Shown here: in pieces, positions 15,236-24,493 of the stretch
How positions within the stretch are numbered: position 1 is the first letter of the stretch
Layout of the letters: each line of letters starts with the position of its first letter
Assembly: GCA_946402905.1 (NCBI GenBank)
Contig: CAMIYC010000027.1
Location: 1 to 44,213, forward strand
Length of the DNA: 44,213 bases
Direction: 5' to 3'
Source: an uncultured Prevotellaceae bacterium
GTDB lineage: Bacteria; Bacteroidota; Bacteroidia; Bacteroidales; Bacteroidaceae
The notes under the pieces: generated by a model
What the model saw: only the letters and a program-made list of their open reading frames with translations
Database searches by the model: none
Told to the model about the DNA's origin: nothing
Translations under genes and position numbers: made by a program

Positions 15236-16522
15236 ATGACAAAACGATTATTAGATTTCTTAGATGCTTCGCCAGTGAACTTTCTGGCAGTGAAAAACAT
15301 AGTAGGCTCGCTTGAAAAGGCAGGCTATCACCGTGTGAATCCCCAGGAGCCGATAGGCAAGGTGAAAGCCGGTGACAAACTATTCGTGACTAAAAACGAC
15401 TCCTCCGTCTATGCTTTCCACATAGGCAGCGAGCCTCTGTCCGAGGCTGGTTTTCGTATGATCTGTGCCCACTGCGACTCTCCCACTTTCCGTATTAAGC
15501 CCCATGCTGAGATGCTTTGCGAAGGCGGCATAGTGAAACTGAACACCGAAGTGTATGGCGGCCCTATCATGTCTACATGGTTTGACCGACCCTTGACCAT
15601 TGCGGGACGCGTGATTGTCAGAGGCGAAGACGCACTTCACCCACAGACGTTGCTGCTGCACGTGAAACGCCCATTGCTCCAGATCAGCAATCTTGCCATC
15701 CATTTCAACCGCCAGGTAAACGACGGTGTGAAACTGAGCAAGCAGAAAGACATGCTGCCTATTCTTGGCATCATCCGCGACGAACTGGAAAGAGGCAGTC
15801 TGCTGATGAATGTCATCTGTGGCGAACTGGGAATCAGCCCCAAAGAGGTTCTGGATTTCGACCTCTATCTGGCAGACGCCACGCCAGCCTGTACTTTTGG
15901 TGTCCACGACGAGCTGATCTCCTCTGGCCGGCTCGACGACCTGTCGATGTGCTATGCAGGACTGAGGGCACTCATCGACACGCCATGTACCACCGCAACC
16001 AAGGTGCTGGCAATCTTCGACAATGAAGAGACAGGATCTCAGACGAAACAAGGTGCAGGCAGTCCGTTTCTCTCGACGATGCTGAAGCGTATAGCCCTGT
16101 CACAGAGCGGCAGCGAGGAGGCTTTCTATCAGGCTGTGGAACGTGCATTTATGATCTCTGCCGACAATGCACACGCATGGCACCCCAACTATAGCGAAAA
16201 GTATGACCCCACCAACCACCCCGTGCTCGGCGGCGGTCCGGTCATCAAGTTCAACGCAGCGCAGAAGTATGCCAGCGACGCCGTTTCCGCTGCCGTCTTT
16301 GCTGAGATTTGCCGGACAGCAGGTGTCCCGTGCCAGCGTTTTGTCAATCATTCTGACGTGGCAGGCGGCAGCACCCTTGGCAACATCCTGGCATCGTCTA
16401 TCCCCCTGCGTGGTGTAGACATGGGCAATGCCATCCTGGCCATGCACAGTTGCCGTGAGACAGGCAGTGTGGCCGACCACCATTTCACGGTAAAAGCATT
16501 CACACAATTCTATAATTATTGA
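15236..16522 (+). CDS. M18-family aminopeptidase (aspartyl aminopeptidase type)
   Basis: A 428-residue cytoplasmic metallopeptidase from ATG 15236; a TTG at 15197 lies within the promoter. Metal and catalytic motifs of the family are present: AHCDSPTFRIKP near residue 77, the active-site pair in FDNEETGSQTKQGAGS near 265, SADNAHAWHPNYSEKYD near 310 (with the catalytic-site His), and the C-terminal NHSDVAGGSTLGN near 375. M18 enzymes are large tetrahedral dodecamers that remove N-terminal acidic or other residues from peptides. Length is normal (about 430). It is followed 73 bases later by a phosphoesterase gene on the same strand, with no evident functional link. Confidence 0.93.
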   Translation: MTKRLLDFLDASPVNFLAVKNIVGSLEKAGYHRVNPQEPIGKVKAGDKLFVTKNDSSVYAFHIGSEPLSEAGFRMICAHCDSPTFRIKPHAEMLCEGGIVKLNTEVYGGPIMSTWFDRPLTIAGRVIVRGEDALHPQTLLLHVKRPLLQISNLAIHFNRQVNDGVKLSKQKDMLPILGIIRDELERGSLLMNVICGELGISPKEVLDFDLYLADATPACTFGVHDELISSGRLDDLSMCYAGLRALIDTPCTTATKVLAIFDNEETGSQTKQGAGSPFLSTMLKRIALSQSGSEEAFYQAVERAFMISADNAHAWHPNYSEKYDPTNHPVLGGGPVIKFNAAQKYASDAVSAAVFAEICRTAGVPCQRFVNHSDVAGGSTLGNILASSIPLRGVDMGNAILAMHSCRETGSVADHHFTVKAFTQFYNY

Positions 16523-16595
16523 ATTTTCCATTTCACATAGGAGTGATTGTGGAAATGAGGTGGTGAAATACTCATGATATAATGCCATACAAGAT

Positions 16596-17417
16596 ATGAC
16601 AAAGAGGATATTGGTAATACCTGATGTTCACGGGCGTGTCTTCTGGAAAGCACCTGTCAGAAAATACGCCAGCCAAGTGGACAGGATTGTCTTTCTTGGC
16701 GATTATTTGGATCCGTATGGTGATGAAGACAAAAAGACGAAAGCCGATGACATCTATCAGAACCTGATGGAGATCATCGAACTGAAGCGCCGCAACATGG
16801 ACAAGGTGGTCTTGCTAAAAGGCAACCACGACCAGCATTATTATTCCAAGCGGTTTGACGAGCAGGCTGGAGGCACGAGGCAGGATCTCCACCATTGGGC
16901 CAAGTATCATCATGCGTTTGCGGAGAACAAGGAACTGTTCAAGATAGCCCATTCAGAACGCGTCAACGCCCTGCCCTACTTGTTTTCGCATGCCGGATTG
17001 ACGTCCTATTGGCTGAAGAAAGTCAACAAGCATGTGTGGAACCTCGATGAGCGTCATCTCTCTGTCTCCGACCCTTCTGTCATTGAAAGAATCAACCAGT
17101 TGGATGACGAAGGCAAGGGGCAGGACATGTTGTCCGTAATCGGAAGTTCACGCTCTTGGTTCGGTGAGAAAACGGGCAGTGTGATGTGGGCCGACGTTGG
17201 AGAACATGACATGCACAACGAGCCTCATGCGTATGGCCTCGACCAGGTTTTTCAAGTCTTTGGCCATACAAGACTCCGTCCGGGCTATGACAAAATCGAA
17301 TCTGACCACTTTGCCATGATCGACTCCCGGCAATGCTTCATGATAGATGAGGCTGTGGAAGAGAAAATCCTTACGATTGAGAAGTACGAAGCAAGACGAG
17401 GCAGAGCCTTTGGGTAA
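16596..17417 (+). CDS. Calcineurin-like metallophosphoesterase
   Basis: A 273-residue cytoplasmic protein with the dinuclear-metal phosphoesterase motifs in order: PDVHGR (residues 9-14), FLGDYLDPYG (about 33-42), KGNHDQHY (about 74-81), FSHAGL (about 129-134) and the late FGHTRLRPG (about 225-233). The family covers Ser/Thr protein phosphatases, Ap4A hydrolases and nucleases, and the presence of a D-x-H, G-D, G-N-H-D and G-H set does not decide among them. It resembles the PPP-type serine/threonine phosphatase branch most. It lies 26 bases before hrpB and may be cotranscribed with it. Confidence 0.88.
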   Translation: MTKRILVIPDVHGRVFWKAPVRKYASQVDRIVFLGDYLDPYGDEDKKTKADDIYQNLMEIIELKRRNMDKVVLLKGNHDQHYYSKRFDEQAGGTRQDLHHWAKYHHAFAENKELFKIAHSERVNALPYLFSHAGLTSYWLKKVNKHVWNLDERHLSVSDPSVIERINQLDDEGKGQDMLSVIGSSRSWFGEKTGSVMWADVGEHDMHNEPHAYGLDQVFQVFGHTRLRPGYDKIESDHFAMIDSRQCFMIDEAVEEKILTIEKYEARRGRAFG

Positions 17418-17443
17418 GGCCATGCCTGTTGATTTTTTTCGCT

Positions 17444-19951
17444 ATGAACAGTGTTGACATGACCGGACGACTGCAAAGAGAACTGGAGGCACTGCCTGTG
17501 GCTGCGGTAGCGAGTCGTCTGAACGAGACCCTTCGGAGTGAGAAGGCTGCGATTGTGACAGCAGCCCCCGGTGCCGGAAAGTCTACGGTATTGCCATTGA
17601 CCATTCTGAAAGGATTGGAGCAAGCCACCGGCAAAATCATCGTGCTGGAGCCAAGGCGTGTGGCGGCGCGTCAGATCGCGTCAAGAATGGCTTGGCTTCT
17701 TGGTGAGGCCGTCGGCCAGACCGTCGGCTACCGCATCAGGTTTGAGAGCAAGGTGTCTGGTAAGACACGCATCGAGGTGGTGACAGAAGGGGTGCTCACA
17801 CGGATGCTCCTGGACGATCCGGCATTAGAAGACGTGGCAGTGGTTGTCTTCGACGAGTTTCATGAGCGGAGCCTGAATACCGACGAGGCGTTTGCCCTGG
17901 TCAGACAGTGCCAGGATGTGCTGCGGGAGGATCTCCGGCTGGTGGTGATGTCGGCCACGATAGATACTACCGCTTTGGCAGAGGCATTGCGCTGTCCTGT
18001 ATTGACGAGCGAGGGGAGGATGTACCCTGTCGAAGTCATCCACACAGAGCAAGAGGCCGACATGTCTAATGTATCACAGTTGGTAGCCAGGACCATCCTG
18101 CTGGCTCACCGTTCGTCAGAGGGTGACATACTGGCATTTCTCCCCGGCGAGGGAGAGATCAGGCGGGTCTTCGAACTACTCTCACAGGGCACACTTGGCG
18201 AGACAAAGCTTTATCCCCTATACGGGTTACTTTCCAATGACGAGCAGGCAAAGGCCATTGCACCGAGCAGGGCGGGCGAACGAAAGGTGGTATTGGCCAC
18301 ACCTATCGCAGAGACCTCTTTGACCATTGAGGGTGTGCGTGTGGTCGTCGACAGTGGGCTATGCCGGAAGATGGTGTTCGATGCACGCAGTGGGCTGAAC
18401 CACTTGCAGACGGTACGGATCTCGATGGACATGGCCACACAGCGCATGGGACGTGCTGGGCGCGTGGCCCCAGGAGTGTGCTATCGGTTGTGGACCGAAG
18501 CCACAGAATCCCGCATGGCCGCCGTGCGGACACCTGAAATCTTAGAGGCTGACCTGACATCGCTGATGCTCGATGCCGCCATCTGGGGGGAGCACGACGT
18601 GGAGAGCCTCCTCTGGCTGACTCCGCCGCCTAAGTCTGCCGTGACCCATGCCTGCAGGTTACTGAAATCCCTTGGTGCCATAGACGAAGCCTGCACGGTG
18701 ACTCAGTGGGGGCGCAAGCTCTCAAAACTGCCCTGCCATCCGCGTATCGCCCGCATGCTGCTGATGGCAGAAACAAAAGTGCGCCAAGCTCTCGCAGCCG
18801 ACATCGCCGCACTGATAGAGGAGAAAGACCCCATGGCGGCTGAAGATGGTGTGGCTATGGACCGCCGCTTAGACGCCCTCCGCCGGGAGCGCAGAAGCGG
18901 GAAGCCCGGCAGATGGGGACGGATGGCCAAAACAGCGCGCCAGTATGCAGAAATGATCCACACCAAGGAGGACAATGCCTCCGTCAATCCCTACGAGGTG
19001 GGGGCACTGCTGGCGTCAGCCTACCCTGAGCGCATCGGTAAAGCATGGAAAGAGGGGGTGGGTGTGTTTCAACTGTCGGGCGGAGAGCTGGTGTCGATAG
19101 ATACGTCGGATGCTTTGGCAGGAGCTGAATGGATTGCGATCGCCTCGATGCATCAGAAAAGTGGAGGTGTGGGCAAGGCCTTTTTGGCCTGTGTCGTCGA
19201 CCCGGCAGACCTGAAAGATTTTACGCGCGAGCGCGACACCATCTTCTGGGACGGCAAGGCAGGAACGGTAGTAGCAAGAAAAGAGACCCGGATCGGAGCC
19301 ATTTTGCTGGCTTCTAAACCACTGACAAAAGATGTGCACGAAAAAGTTCAGCGTGTCATCTGTGAGGCGATTGCCAAAGACGGTCCCTCGATGCTCAATT
19401 TCTCAGACGAGGTGCGCAACTTGCAGCGGAGGATCGCATTCGTAGCCACCCGACATCCAGACCTGTCTCTCCCCCCTGTGGATACGGAGGCTGTCTGTCA
19501 GAGTGCTATGGCATGGGGACCTCTCTTCATCGGCAAAGCGACGACTACTGCAGAACTGAAAAAAACAGACCTATGCGAAGTCGTCTGGAGTCAGCTCACC
19601 TACGAGCAAAAACAGACGGTAGAGCGGTTGGCTCCTACTCATATCGTCGTTCCCACGGGGAGTCGTATCCGCCTCGACTACCGCATAGGAGCTGAGGCAC
19701 CCGTATTACGAGTGCGCCTGCAAGAATGCTTTGGCCTGCTGGACACCCCACAGGCGGATGGCGCCCCCGTCTTGATGGAACTGTTGTCGCCTGGCTTCAA
19801 ACCAGTGCAACTCACCACCGACCTGCGCCATTTCTGGCAATCCACCTATTTTGAGGTGCGCAAAGAGCTGCGCCGCCGGTATCCCAAACACTCATGGCCT
19901 GACAATCCGTTGGAGGCTGACCCCGTAAGGGGTGTGAAAAGGAAAAGTTGA
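17444..19951 (+). CDS. hrpB: ATP-dependent helicase HrpB
   Basis: An 835-residue DEAH-type helicase from ATG 17444 (a TTG at 17429 is less likely). Motifs: Walker A APGAGKST near residue 45, LEPRRVAARQ (Ia), the Walker B/DEAH box DEFHERS, motif III MSATID, TPIAETSLTIEGVRVVVDSG (V) and QRMGRAGRVAPGVCYRLW (VI). The helicase-associated domain and the HrpB-specific C-terminal domain follow, ending with R-K-E-L-R-R-R-Y-P-K-H-S-W-P-D-N-P, which is typical of HrpB. The family acts on RNA; its cellular role is poorly known. Length is as usual (about 820). The next gene is convergent, 40 bases away. Confidence 0.95.
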   Translation: MNSVDMTGRLQRELEALPVAAVASRLNETLRSEKAAIVTAAPGAGKSTVLPLTILKGLEQATGKIIVLEPRRVAARQIASRMAWLLGEAVGQTVGYRIRFESKVSGKTRIEVVTEGVLTRMLLDDPALEDVAVVVFDEFHERSLNTDEAFALVRQCQDVLREDLRLVVMSATIDTTALAEALRCPVLTSEGRMYPVEVIHTEQEADMSNVSQLVARTILLAHRSSEGDILAFLPGEGEIRRVFELLSQGTLGETKLYPLYGLLSNDEQAKAIAPSRAGERKVVLATPIAETSLTIEGVRVVVDSGLCRKMVFDARSGLNHLQTVRISMDMATQRMGRAGRVAPGVCYRLWTEATESRMAAVRTPEILEADLTSLMLDAAIWGEHDVESLLWLTPPPKSAVTHACRLLKSLGAIDEACTVTQWGRKLSKLPCHPRIARMLLMAETKVRQALAADIAALIEEKDPMAAEDGVAMDRRLDALRRERRSGKPGRWGRMAKTARQYAEMIHTKEDNASVNPYEVGALLASAYPERIGKAWKEGVGVFQLSGGELVSIDTSDALAGAEWIAIASMHQKSGGVGKAFLACVVDPADLKDFTRERDTIFWDGKAGTVVARKETRIGAILLASKPLTKDVHEKVQRVICEAIAKDGPSMLNFSDEVRNLQRRIAFVATRHPDLSLPPVDTEAVCQSAMAWGPLFIGKATTTAELKKTDLCEVVWSQLTYEQKQTVERLAPTHIVVPTGSRIRLDYRIGAEAPVLRVRLQECFGLLDTPQADGAPVLMELLSPGFKPVQLTTDLRHFWQSTYFEVRKELRRRYPKHSWPDNPLEADPVRGVKRKS

Positions 19952-19990
19952 CAGACTCAAAACCGGGTAAGTGGACACTTATCTCCATCC

Positions 19991-21745
19991 CTATTCTTTG
20001 CCTTGGAGAATCTTACGATGACGTTTCACGCCATTCTGGTCAGTGTATTGCTCGATGAGGATGCCCTGGTGAGACTTCGACACGCGGCGGCCAGACAGAT
20101 CATAGCTCTGCTCCATTGACGAAGACTGGCTTTCCACTTCATGAATATCATCACTCTGTGCCTCAGTAAACTGCCAGGAATCCAAAAAGAAATTATCGGC
20201 AGAGGTGATGACGAAAAATATGTTTTTAGTATTCAGGAATTTGGCGGGGTCAAGTTCGATCGTCTGGTCTTCCATCTCCGTAGAAGAGAACGCTATGGTG
20301 CCTGCCGATCTGGCACCGATCCTGCCGACACGTATTTCGATTGTTCCTGTTCCTTTGGCGCGTAAGGTAAATTTCGATGCTCCTTTTTCGCCAAAGTTGA
20401 CGCTACGCTGCGAAATCCATGAACCGCTCTTCACCTTCACTTGCATATTACGGGAGGCATCATTGCCCAAGGTGCTCACCCGGGTATCCCGTTGGATGTT
20501 GGTGAAGTCCTCATAGCTGATGCCGCCACTGTTGGCCATGGTCTCAGCCTCTATCATATCATAAGGATTCAGATAGTTGATGCTGTTGACACTTTTAAGA
20601 TCTTGCACGACGGGAGAGATAGTCTGGGACGACTCGTTCACTACGGCCTTATTCACGCAGATGGAGCGGTAGCCGTCACAACTGCTGTCGATCTCGCCGA
20701 CGTCTATCATGCTTTTCATCAAAGGTCCCCAGTGGTAGAAATAATAATAGTCGCCTTGGAACTTGTGCAGGTGGGAGTGGTTGTTGGGCGAAGGGAAACC
20801 TGGATGGGGGCCGTAAACGCCTTTGTAGGTCCATGAGTCAGTACTGAGCGGATCGTCTGAAACCATATAGCACATGGTGCAGGAACCAGGCTTGGCTACG
20901 TTGATGCCTTGCTCTTCCTTATAGGCATTCCAGTCAATGTCCTGGCGCTCAGCCCACGAAGAACAATAAGTGTAGACAAACTTGCCGTTCATGATATTCA
21001 GTTCGCTGGCTTCGAAGTGATAAGGAGCCGGAATCTTGACAGCAGAGCCGTCGATGGCGGTCATTGAGGGCTTCAACTTGGCAAACCGCGCATTATTGGG
21101 TTGCAGAGTGCTGCCTGAGCTATTGGGGTCTCCCCCACCGAATGCTATCCACCCAGTGCCGTTCTCGTCGATCACCACACCGGGGTCGAACACCCAGCTA
21201 CAGGGTTTGACACCTGGAGTGTCGCCATCGATCATGGGTTTGCTCAGTGGCGATTTCCATGGGCCTACAGGAGAGTTGGCCTTCAGCACGCCCACGCTGC
21301 CACCACTGTTGGCAAAATAGAGGAAGAACTCCTCAGTACCATCCTCAGCCACACGCCACGTCACCGACGGTGCCCATGACGCCGCGAAGCGCCAGCCCCA
21401 TGAGGAGCAAATCTTGGCCACGTCGATTGTGCCATGGAACGTCCAGTTGACCATATCGGCGGAAGAGAAAACCACGAGCGATTTGATGTCGCCATAGCCA
21501 TTGCCGTCTTTCTTGCCATTCTTGATAAATTGCTGATGATCGTTAGTGCCATAGACATATATCCGTCCGTTGTATTCCAGTGCGGTAGGGTCGGCACAAA
21601 ACACGCTTGCGCTGATGGGATTGCCGTTGCTCATTCCCTTGTGATGCGGAGCTACAGTCTGGGCATGGACAAGGATGCCCGCAGTCATGAATGCGGCAGT
21701 AGTGAATAGCTTTCTAAACATAATTATTCTGATTTTTTGTTTCAT
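19991..21745 (-). CDS. Secreted GH43 hydrolase with C-terminal carbohydrate-binding module (CBM6-like)
   Basis: A 584-residue exported protein; the signal peptide ends in VHAQT, and either ATG 21745 or ATG 21721 (MFRKLF) could be the start. The GH43 propeller (about residues 45-385) has FCADPTALEYNGRIYVYGT with the general base Asp, the second Asp in VFDPGV and a Glu in the FEASEL segment. A CBM6-type sandwich follows (about 400-540; N-P-Y-D-M-I-E-A-E-T at its start, F-F-L-D-S-W-Q-F at its end). The last ~50 residues (YDLSGRRVSKSHQGILIEQY) resemble short C-terminal domains of Prevotella secreted proteins. Substrates of such enzymes are arabinoxylan or arabinan. A 41-codon upstream ORF overlaps its start. 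Confidence 0.88.
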   Translation of the reverse strand: MKQKIRIIMFRKLFTTAAFMTAGILVHAQTVAPHHKGMSNGNPISASVFCADPTALEYNGRIYVYGTNDHQQFIKNGKKDGNGYGDIKSLVVFSSADMVNWTFHGTIDVAKICSSWGWRFAASWAPSVTWRVAEDGTEEFFLYFANSGGSVGVLKANSPVGPWKSPLSKPMIDGDTPGVKPCSWVFDPGVVIDENGTGWIAFGGGDPNSSGSTLQPNNARFAKLKPSMTAIDGSAVKIPAPYHFEASELNIMNGKFVYTYCSSWAERQDIDWNAYKEEQGINVAKPGSCTMCYMVSDDPLSTDSWTYKGVYGPHPGFPSPNNHSHLHKFQGDYYYFYHWGPLMKSMIDVGEIDSSCDGYRSICVNKAVVNESSQTISPVVQDLKSVNSINYLNPYDMIEAETMANSGGISYEDFTNIQRDTRVSTLGNDASRNMQVKVKSGSWISQRSVNFGEKGASKFTLRAKGTGTIEIRVGRIGARSAGTIAFSSTEMEDQTIELDPAKFLNTKNIFFVITSADNFFLDSWQFTEAQSDDIHEVESQSSSMEQSYDLSGRRVSKSHQGILIEQYTDQNGVKRHRKILQGKE

Positions 21746-21867
21746 TTCTTTTGATAATAAGCCAGAGCGGCATATTCATGACAGGCTAAGCCTGCTTGCA
21801 AATCACCGATGGTGAGAAGCTGACACATGACAATGGCACTTTTTCCTGACTCCCGAAGAGCCGCCAT
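21742..21867 (-). CDS. Possible 41-residue upstream ORF overlapping the GH43-CBM start
   Basis: First ATG of the predicted transcript (about 20 bases after the likely start site). It encodes MAALRESGKSAIVMCQLLTI and 21 more residues, and its TGA overlaps the ATG at 21745 in an ATGA arrangement, as in translationally coupled genes. The stretch also contains two hairpins (TCACC-ATC-GGTGA and CAGGCTTAGCCTG). No family is recognised. It could be a leader peptide or a chance frame. Confidence 0.3.
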   Translation of the reverse strand: MAALRESGKSAIVMCQLLTIGDLQAGLACHEYAALAYYQKK

Positions 21868-21893
21868 GGACGGTAGTGTGAGCCTCCATGATG

Positions 21894-21901
21894 CAAAGGT
21901 A
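21894..21901 (-). promoter_or_regulatory. -7 box of the GH43-CBM gene
   Basis: TACCTTTG on the minus strand, a full TAnnTTTG match. It implies a long leader of about 140 bases before the ATG at 21745. No clear TTTG is seen at -33. Confidence 0.5.
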
Positions 21902-22019
21902 TGAAAAATTTTTGATAAAGAATGAATATTTAGACGATTCTTTTCTTGACGGTAGCCAAGGCGATACACCATATCAATGAATTTAGCGCTTGCACATTTG
22001 AATTATTATAATAAATCTG

Positions 22020-22049
22020 TTGTAGTTTCCAAATTTTTGTGTACTTTTG
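22020..22049 (+). promoter_or_regulatory. Promoter of the DsbD-like gene
   Basis: TTG (22020-22022), a 19-bp spacer and TACTTTTG (22042-22049). The leader is about 40 bases and AT-rich. Confidence 0.6.
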
Positions 22050-22097
22050 CTCCCAAATTTCAGACAAGTTGTTTTTAACAAATTCCTACCATAATCT

Positions 22098-24167
22098 ATG
22101 AAAAGACTCTCTACAATTTGCCTTTTGTTGACATTGTGGATGACAGCACAGGCACAAATGCAAGACCCCGTGAAATTCAAGTCGGAATTGAAGACGGGCT
22201 CGGGGCCAGAAGCAGAAATGGTCTTCACCGCCACGATTGATCCCGGATGGCACGTCTACTCTACCGAACTGGGCAGCGACGGGCCTATCTCCGCCTCGCT
22301 CCACGTCAACAAGATAGAGGGAGCCGAGCTCGTAGGCAAGCTCACGCCAAAAGGCAAGGAGATTTCCGACTATGATGAGATGTTCGGCATGAAACTGCGC
22401 TATTTTGAAAACACGGCACAGTTTGTACAGAAAGTGAAATTCACCAAGCCGCAATACAACATTGATGCCTATATGGAATATGGTGCCTGCAACGACGAGA
22501 TGTGCATGCCCCCCAGCGAAGTGGCCTTAAAACAGAGTGGCAAGAGTCCGGCAGTAGCTGCCGCGGCTGATGAAAAGAAAGAAGCCGAGGAGACCAAGGA
22601 TGAAGCCGCCGTAGAAGAAGTGAAAGAAGAAACGGCGGCAGACACCGTCGCCACACCTATCGCAGCGGAAGACTCTGCCGCTGTCGGAGCGACGCTCACC
22701 GATACTCAGAATGACCTGTGGAAACCCGTCATCACGGAGTTGCGCGCCATGGGCGAGGGCAGCGAGATCCTGAGCAATCATTCTCTGCTTTATATCCTGC
22801 TGATGGGGTTTGTGGGCGGTCTGCTGGCCGTGCTCATGCCCTGTATATGGCCCATCATCCCAATGACTGTCAGCTTCTTCCTGAAACGGTCGAAGAGTGA
22901 CAAGAAAAAAGGCATCAAAGACGCTATCACTTACGGCATTTCGATCATCATCATCTATCTGGTGCTCGGGCTCCTCGTCACGGCGATCTTTGGAAGTGAC
23001 ACGCTGAATGCCATGTCGACCAATGCGGTGTTCAACATTTTCTTGTTCATCCTGCTCGTGGTGTTCGCACTGTCGTTCTTCGGATGGTTTGAAATTACAC
23101 TGCCAAGCAGCTGGTCAAACGCCGTCGACACCAAAGCATCCAACACGAGCGGACTTCTCTCCATCTTCCTGATGGCATTCACACTGGTACTGGTCAGTTT
23201 CTCCTGTACCGCTCCCATCATCGGACTGTTGCTGGTGGAGACAACGACCAGCGGCAACTGGCTGGCTCCCGCTCTCGGCATGTTTGGCTTCGCCCTGGCC
23301 CTGGCTTTGCCTTTCACACTGTTCGCCTTGTTCCCGGCATGGCTGAAGCAAGCCCCCAAATCCGGATCATGGATGACCACCATCAAGGTGGTGTTAGGAT
23401 TTATCGAACTTGCTTTTGCCCTGAAATTTTTCTCCGTGGCCGACCTGACAAATGGATGGCACCTGATGGACCGCGAAGTGTTCCTCTCTCTCTGGATCGT
23501 GATTTTCGCACTTCTTGGCGCATACCTCTGTGGGTGGCTGAAGTTTCAGGAGGACGAGACAGGCGGCGACATCAACAAGCCGATGCCCGTGCTGTGCATC
23601 ATGGGCGGCCTGGTGTCTTTTGCTTTCGCTATCTATATGGTGCCGGGCCTTTGGGGTGCCCCCTGCAAGGCTGTCAGTGCCTTCGCTCCTCCCATCAACA
23701 CACAGGACTTCAACCTCAACACCAAAGTGGTGGAAGCAGCATATACTGATTATGAGCAAGGCATGAAGGCTGCCGCAGCCCAGGGGAAGCCCGTGCTGAT
23801 AGACTTCACCGGTTTCGGATGCGTCAACTGCCGTAAGATGGAAGCCGCCGTATGGACAGACCCACGGGTGGCAAGCAAGCTCACCAAAGACTATGTGCTC
23901 ATCTCTCTCTATGTGGATGACAAGACTCCTTTGAAAGAGCCTGTAACCGTGACAGACGAGCAAGGACAGGAAAGGACACTGCGCTCGATAGGTAACAAAT
24001 GGAGTTTTCTGCAGAGCAATAAATTCGGTGCCAATGCCCAGCCTTTCTACGTGGCGGTTTCACCCGATGGCAAGCCTCTGACCGGTGCCAGGAGCTATGA
24101 TGAGAACATCGACAAATACCTGGAATTCCTTGACGAAGGCATCAAGGCATTTAAAGAGCTGCCTTAA
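22098..24167 (+). CDS. DsbD-like thiol:disulfide interchange protein
   Basis: A 689-residue inner-membrane protein in three parts. After the signal peptide (ends TAQAQ) comes a periplasmic DsbD-alpha-type domain (about 22-150) with a Cys pair in YGACNDEMCMPP. An acidic, low-complexity linker (K/E/A-rich, about 155-205) leads to eight membrane helices (about 228-535) with LMPCIWPIIPM and FSCTAPIIG, the two conserved membrane cysteines. The C-terminal thioredoxin-like domain (about 550-689) has the CxxC motif GFGCVNCRK. DsbD passes electrons from cytoplasmic thioredoxin to periplasmic thiols. All six expected cysteines are present, so it should be active. A desulfidase gene follows beyond a MITE-like insertion. 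Confidence 0.92.
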   Translation: MKRLSTICLLLTLWMTAQAQMQDPVKFKSELKTGSGPEAEMVFTATIDPGWHVYSTELGSDGPISASLHVNKIEGAELVGKLTPKGKEISDYDEMFGMKLRYFENTAQFVQKVKFTKPQYNIDAYMEYGACNDEMCMPPSEVALKQSGKSPAVAAAADEKKEAEETKDEAAVEEVKEETAADTVATPIAAEDSAAVGATLTDTQNDLWKPVITELRAMGEGSEILSNHSLLYILLMGFVGGLLAVLMPCIWPIIPMTVSFFLKRSKSDKKKGIKDAITYGISIIIIYLVLGLLVTAIFGSDTLNAMSTNAVFNIFLFILLVVFALSFFGWFEITLPSSWSNAVDTKASNTSGLLSIFLMAFTLVLVSFSCTAPIIGLLLVETTTSGNWLAPALGMFGFALALALPFTLFALFPAWLKQAPKSGSWMTTIKVVLGFIELAFALKFFSVADLTNGWHLMDREVFLSLWIVIFALLGAYLCGWLKFQEDETGGDINKPMPVLCIMGGLVSFAFAIYMVPGLWGAPCKAVSAFAPPINTQDFNLNTKVVEAAYTDYEQGMKAAAAQGKPVLIDFTGFGCVNCRKMEAAVWTDPRVASKLTKDYVLISLYVDDKTPLKEPVTVTDEQGQERTLRSIGNKWSFLQSNKFGANAQPFYVAVSPDGKPLTGARSYDENIDKYLEFLDEGIKAFKELP

Positions 24168-24203
24168 AGCCTACGGGGAGATGAATATGTAAAAAATCTC
24201 CAG

Positions 24204-24476
24204 GATAGGAAAATTCGGTTAATCCTACTGAACTATTCCACCCTTAAAGAGTTCATAACAAATTGTTTATCAAGAATTTAAGAATTATAGAATTGATGGT
24301 CAAGAAAAGAATTATGGAGAATTATCCGTCGCAAGCGACGGGAATCCTATTGGATGAGAAAATGAAATGGCTTGCCATTTCTTCTCAAATTCTTGTAAAT
24401 TCTAACATGAAAGATAATTCTACAATTCTATAATTCTCTAATTCTTGATAAAAAAGATAGGAAAATTCAGTTAATC
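24204..24476 (+). repeat. 21-bp direct repeats flanking the MITE-like element
   Basis: GATAGGAAAATTCGGTTAATC (24204-24224) recurs at 24456-24476 with one change (G to A). Starts are 252 bp apart. The second copy lies 17 bases before the desulfidase ATG. They are not directly at the ends of the inverted repeats, so they are not a simple target duplication. Confidence 0.75.
24268..24450. mobile_element. MITE-like element, 183 bp, with 28-bp terminal inverted repeats
   Basis: The ends (24268-24295 and 24423-24450) are inverted copies matching at 26 of 28 bases; both begin TATCAAGAATT reading inward. The interior has no ORF but has two compact palindromes: CCGTCGCAAGCGACGG (24326-24341) and GAAATGGCTTGCCATTTC (24364-24381). 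Related AGAATTAT/ATAATTCT motifs recur within. Size, structure and lack of coding fit a miniature inverted-repeat element or a REP-like intergenic repeat. It fills most of the 326-bp gap between the DsbD-like and desulfidase genes. Confidence 0.7.
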
Positions 24477-24493
24477 TTATCATCATAAAAACT

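Noticed and set aside
24204..24476. 21-bp direct repeats as the target-site duplication of the MITE-like element
   Set aside because: The left copy is 43 bp away from the inverted repeat and the right copy 5 bp, so they do not abut both ends.
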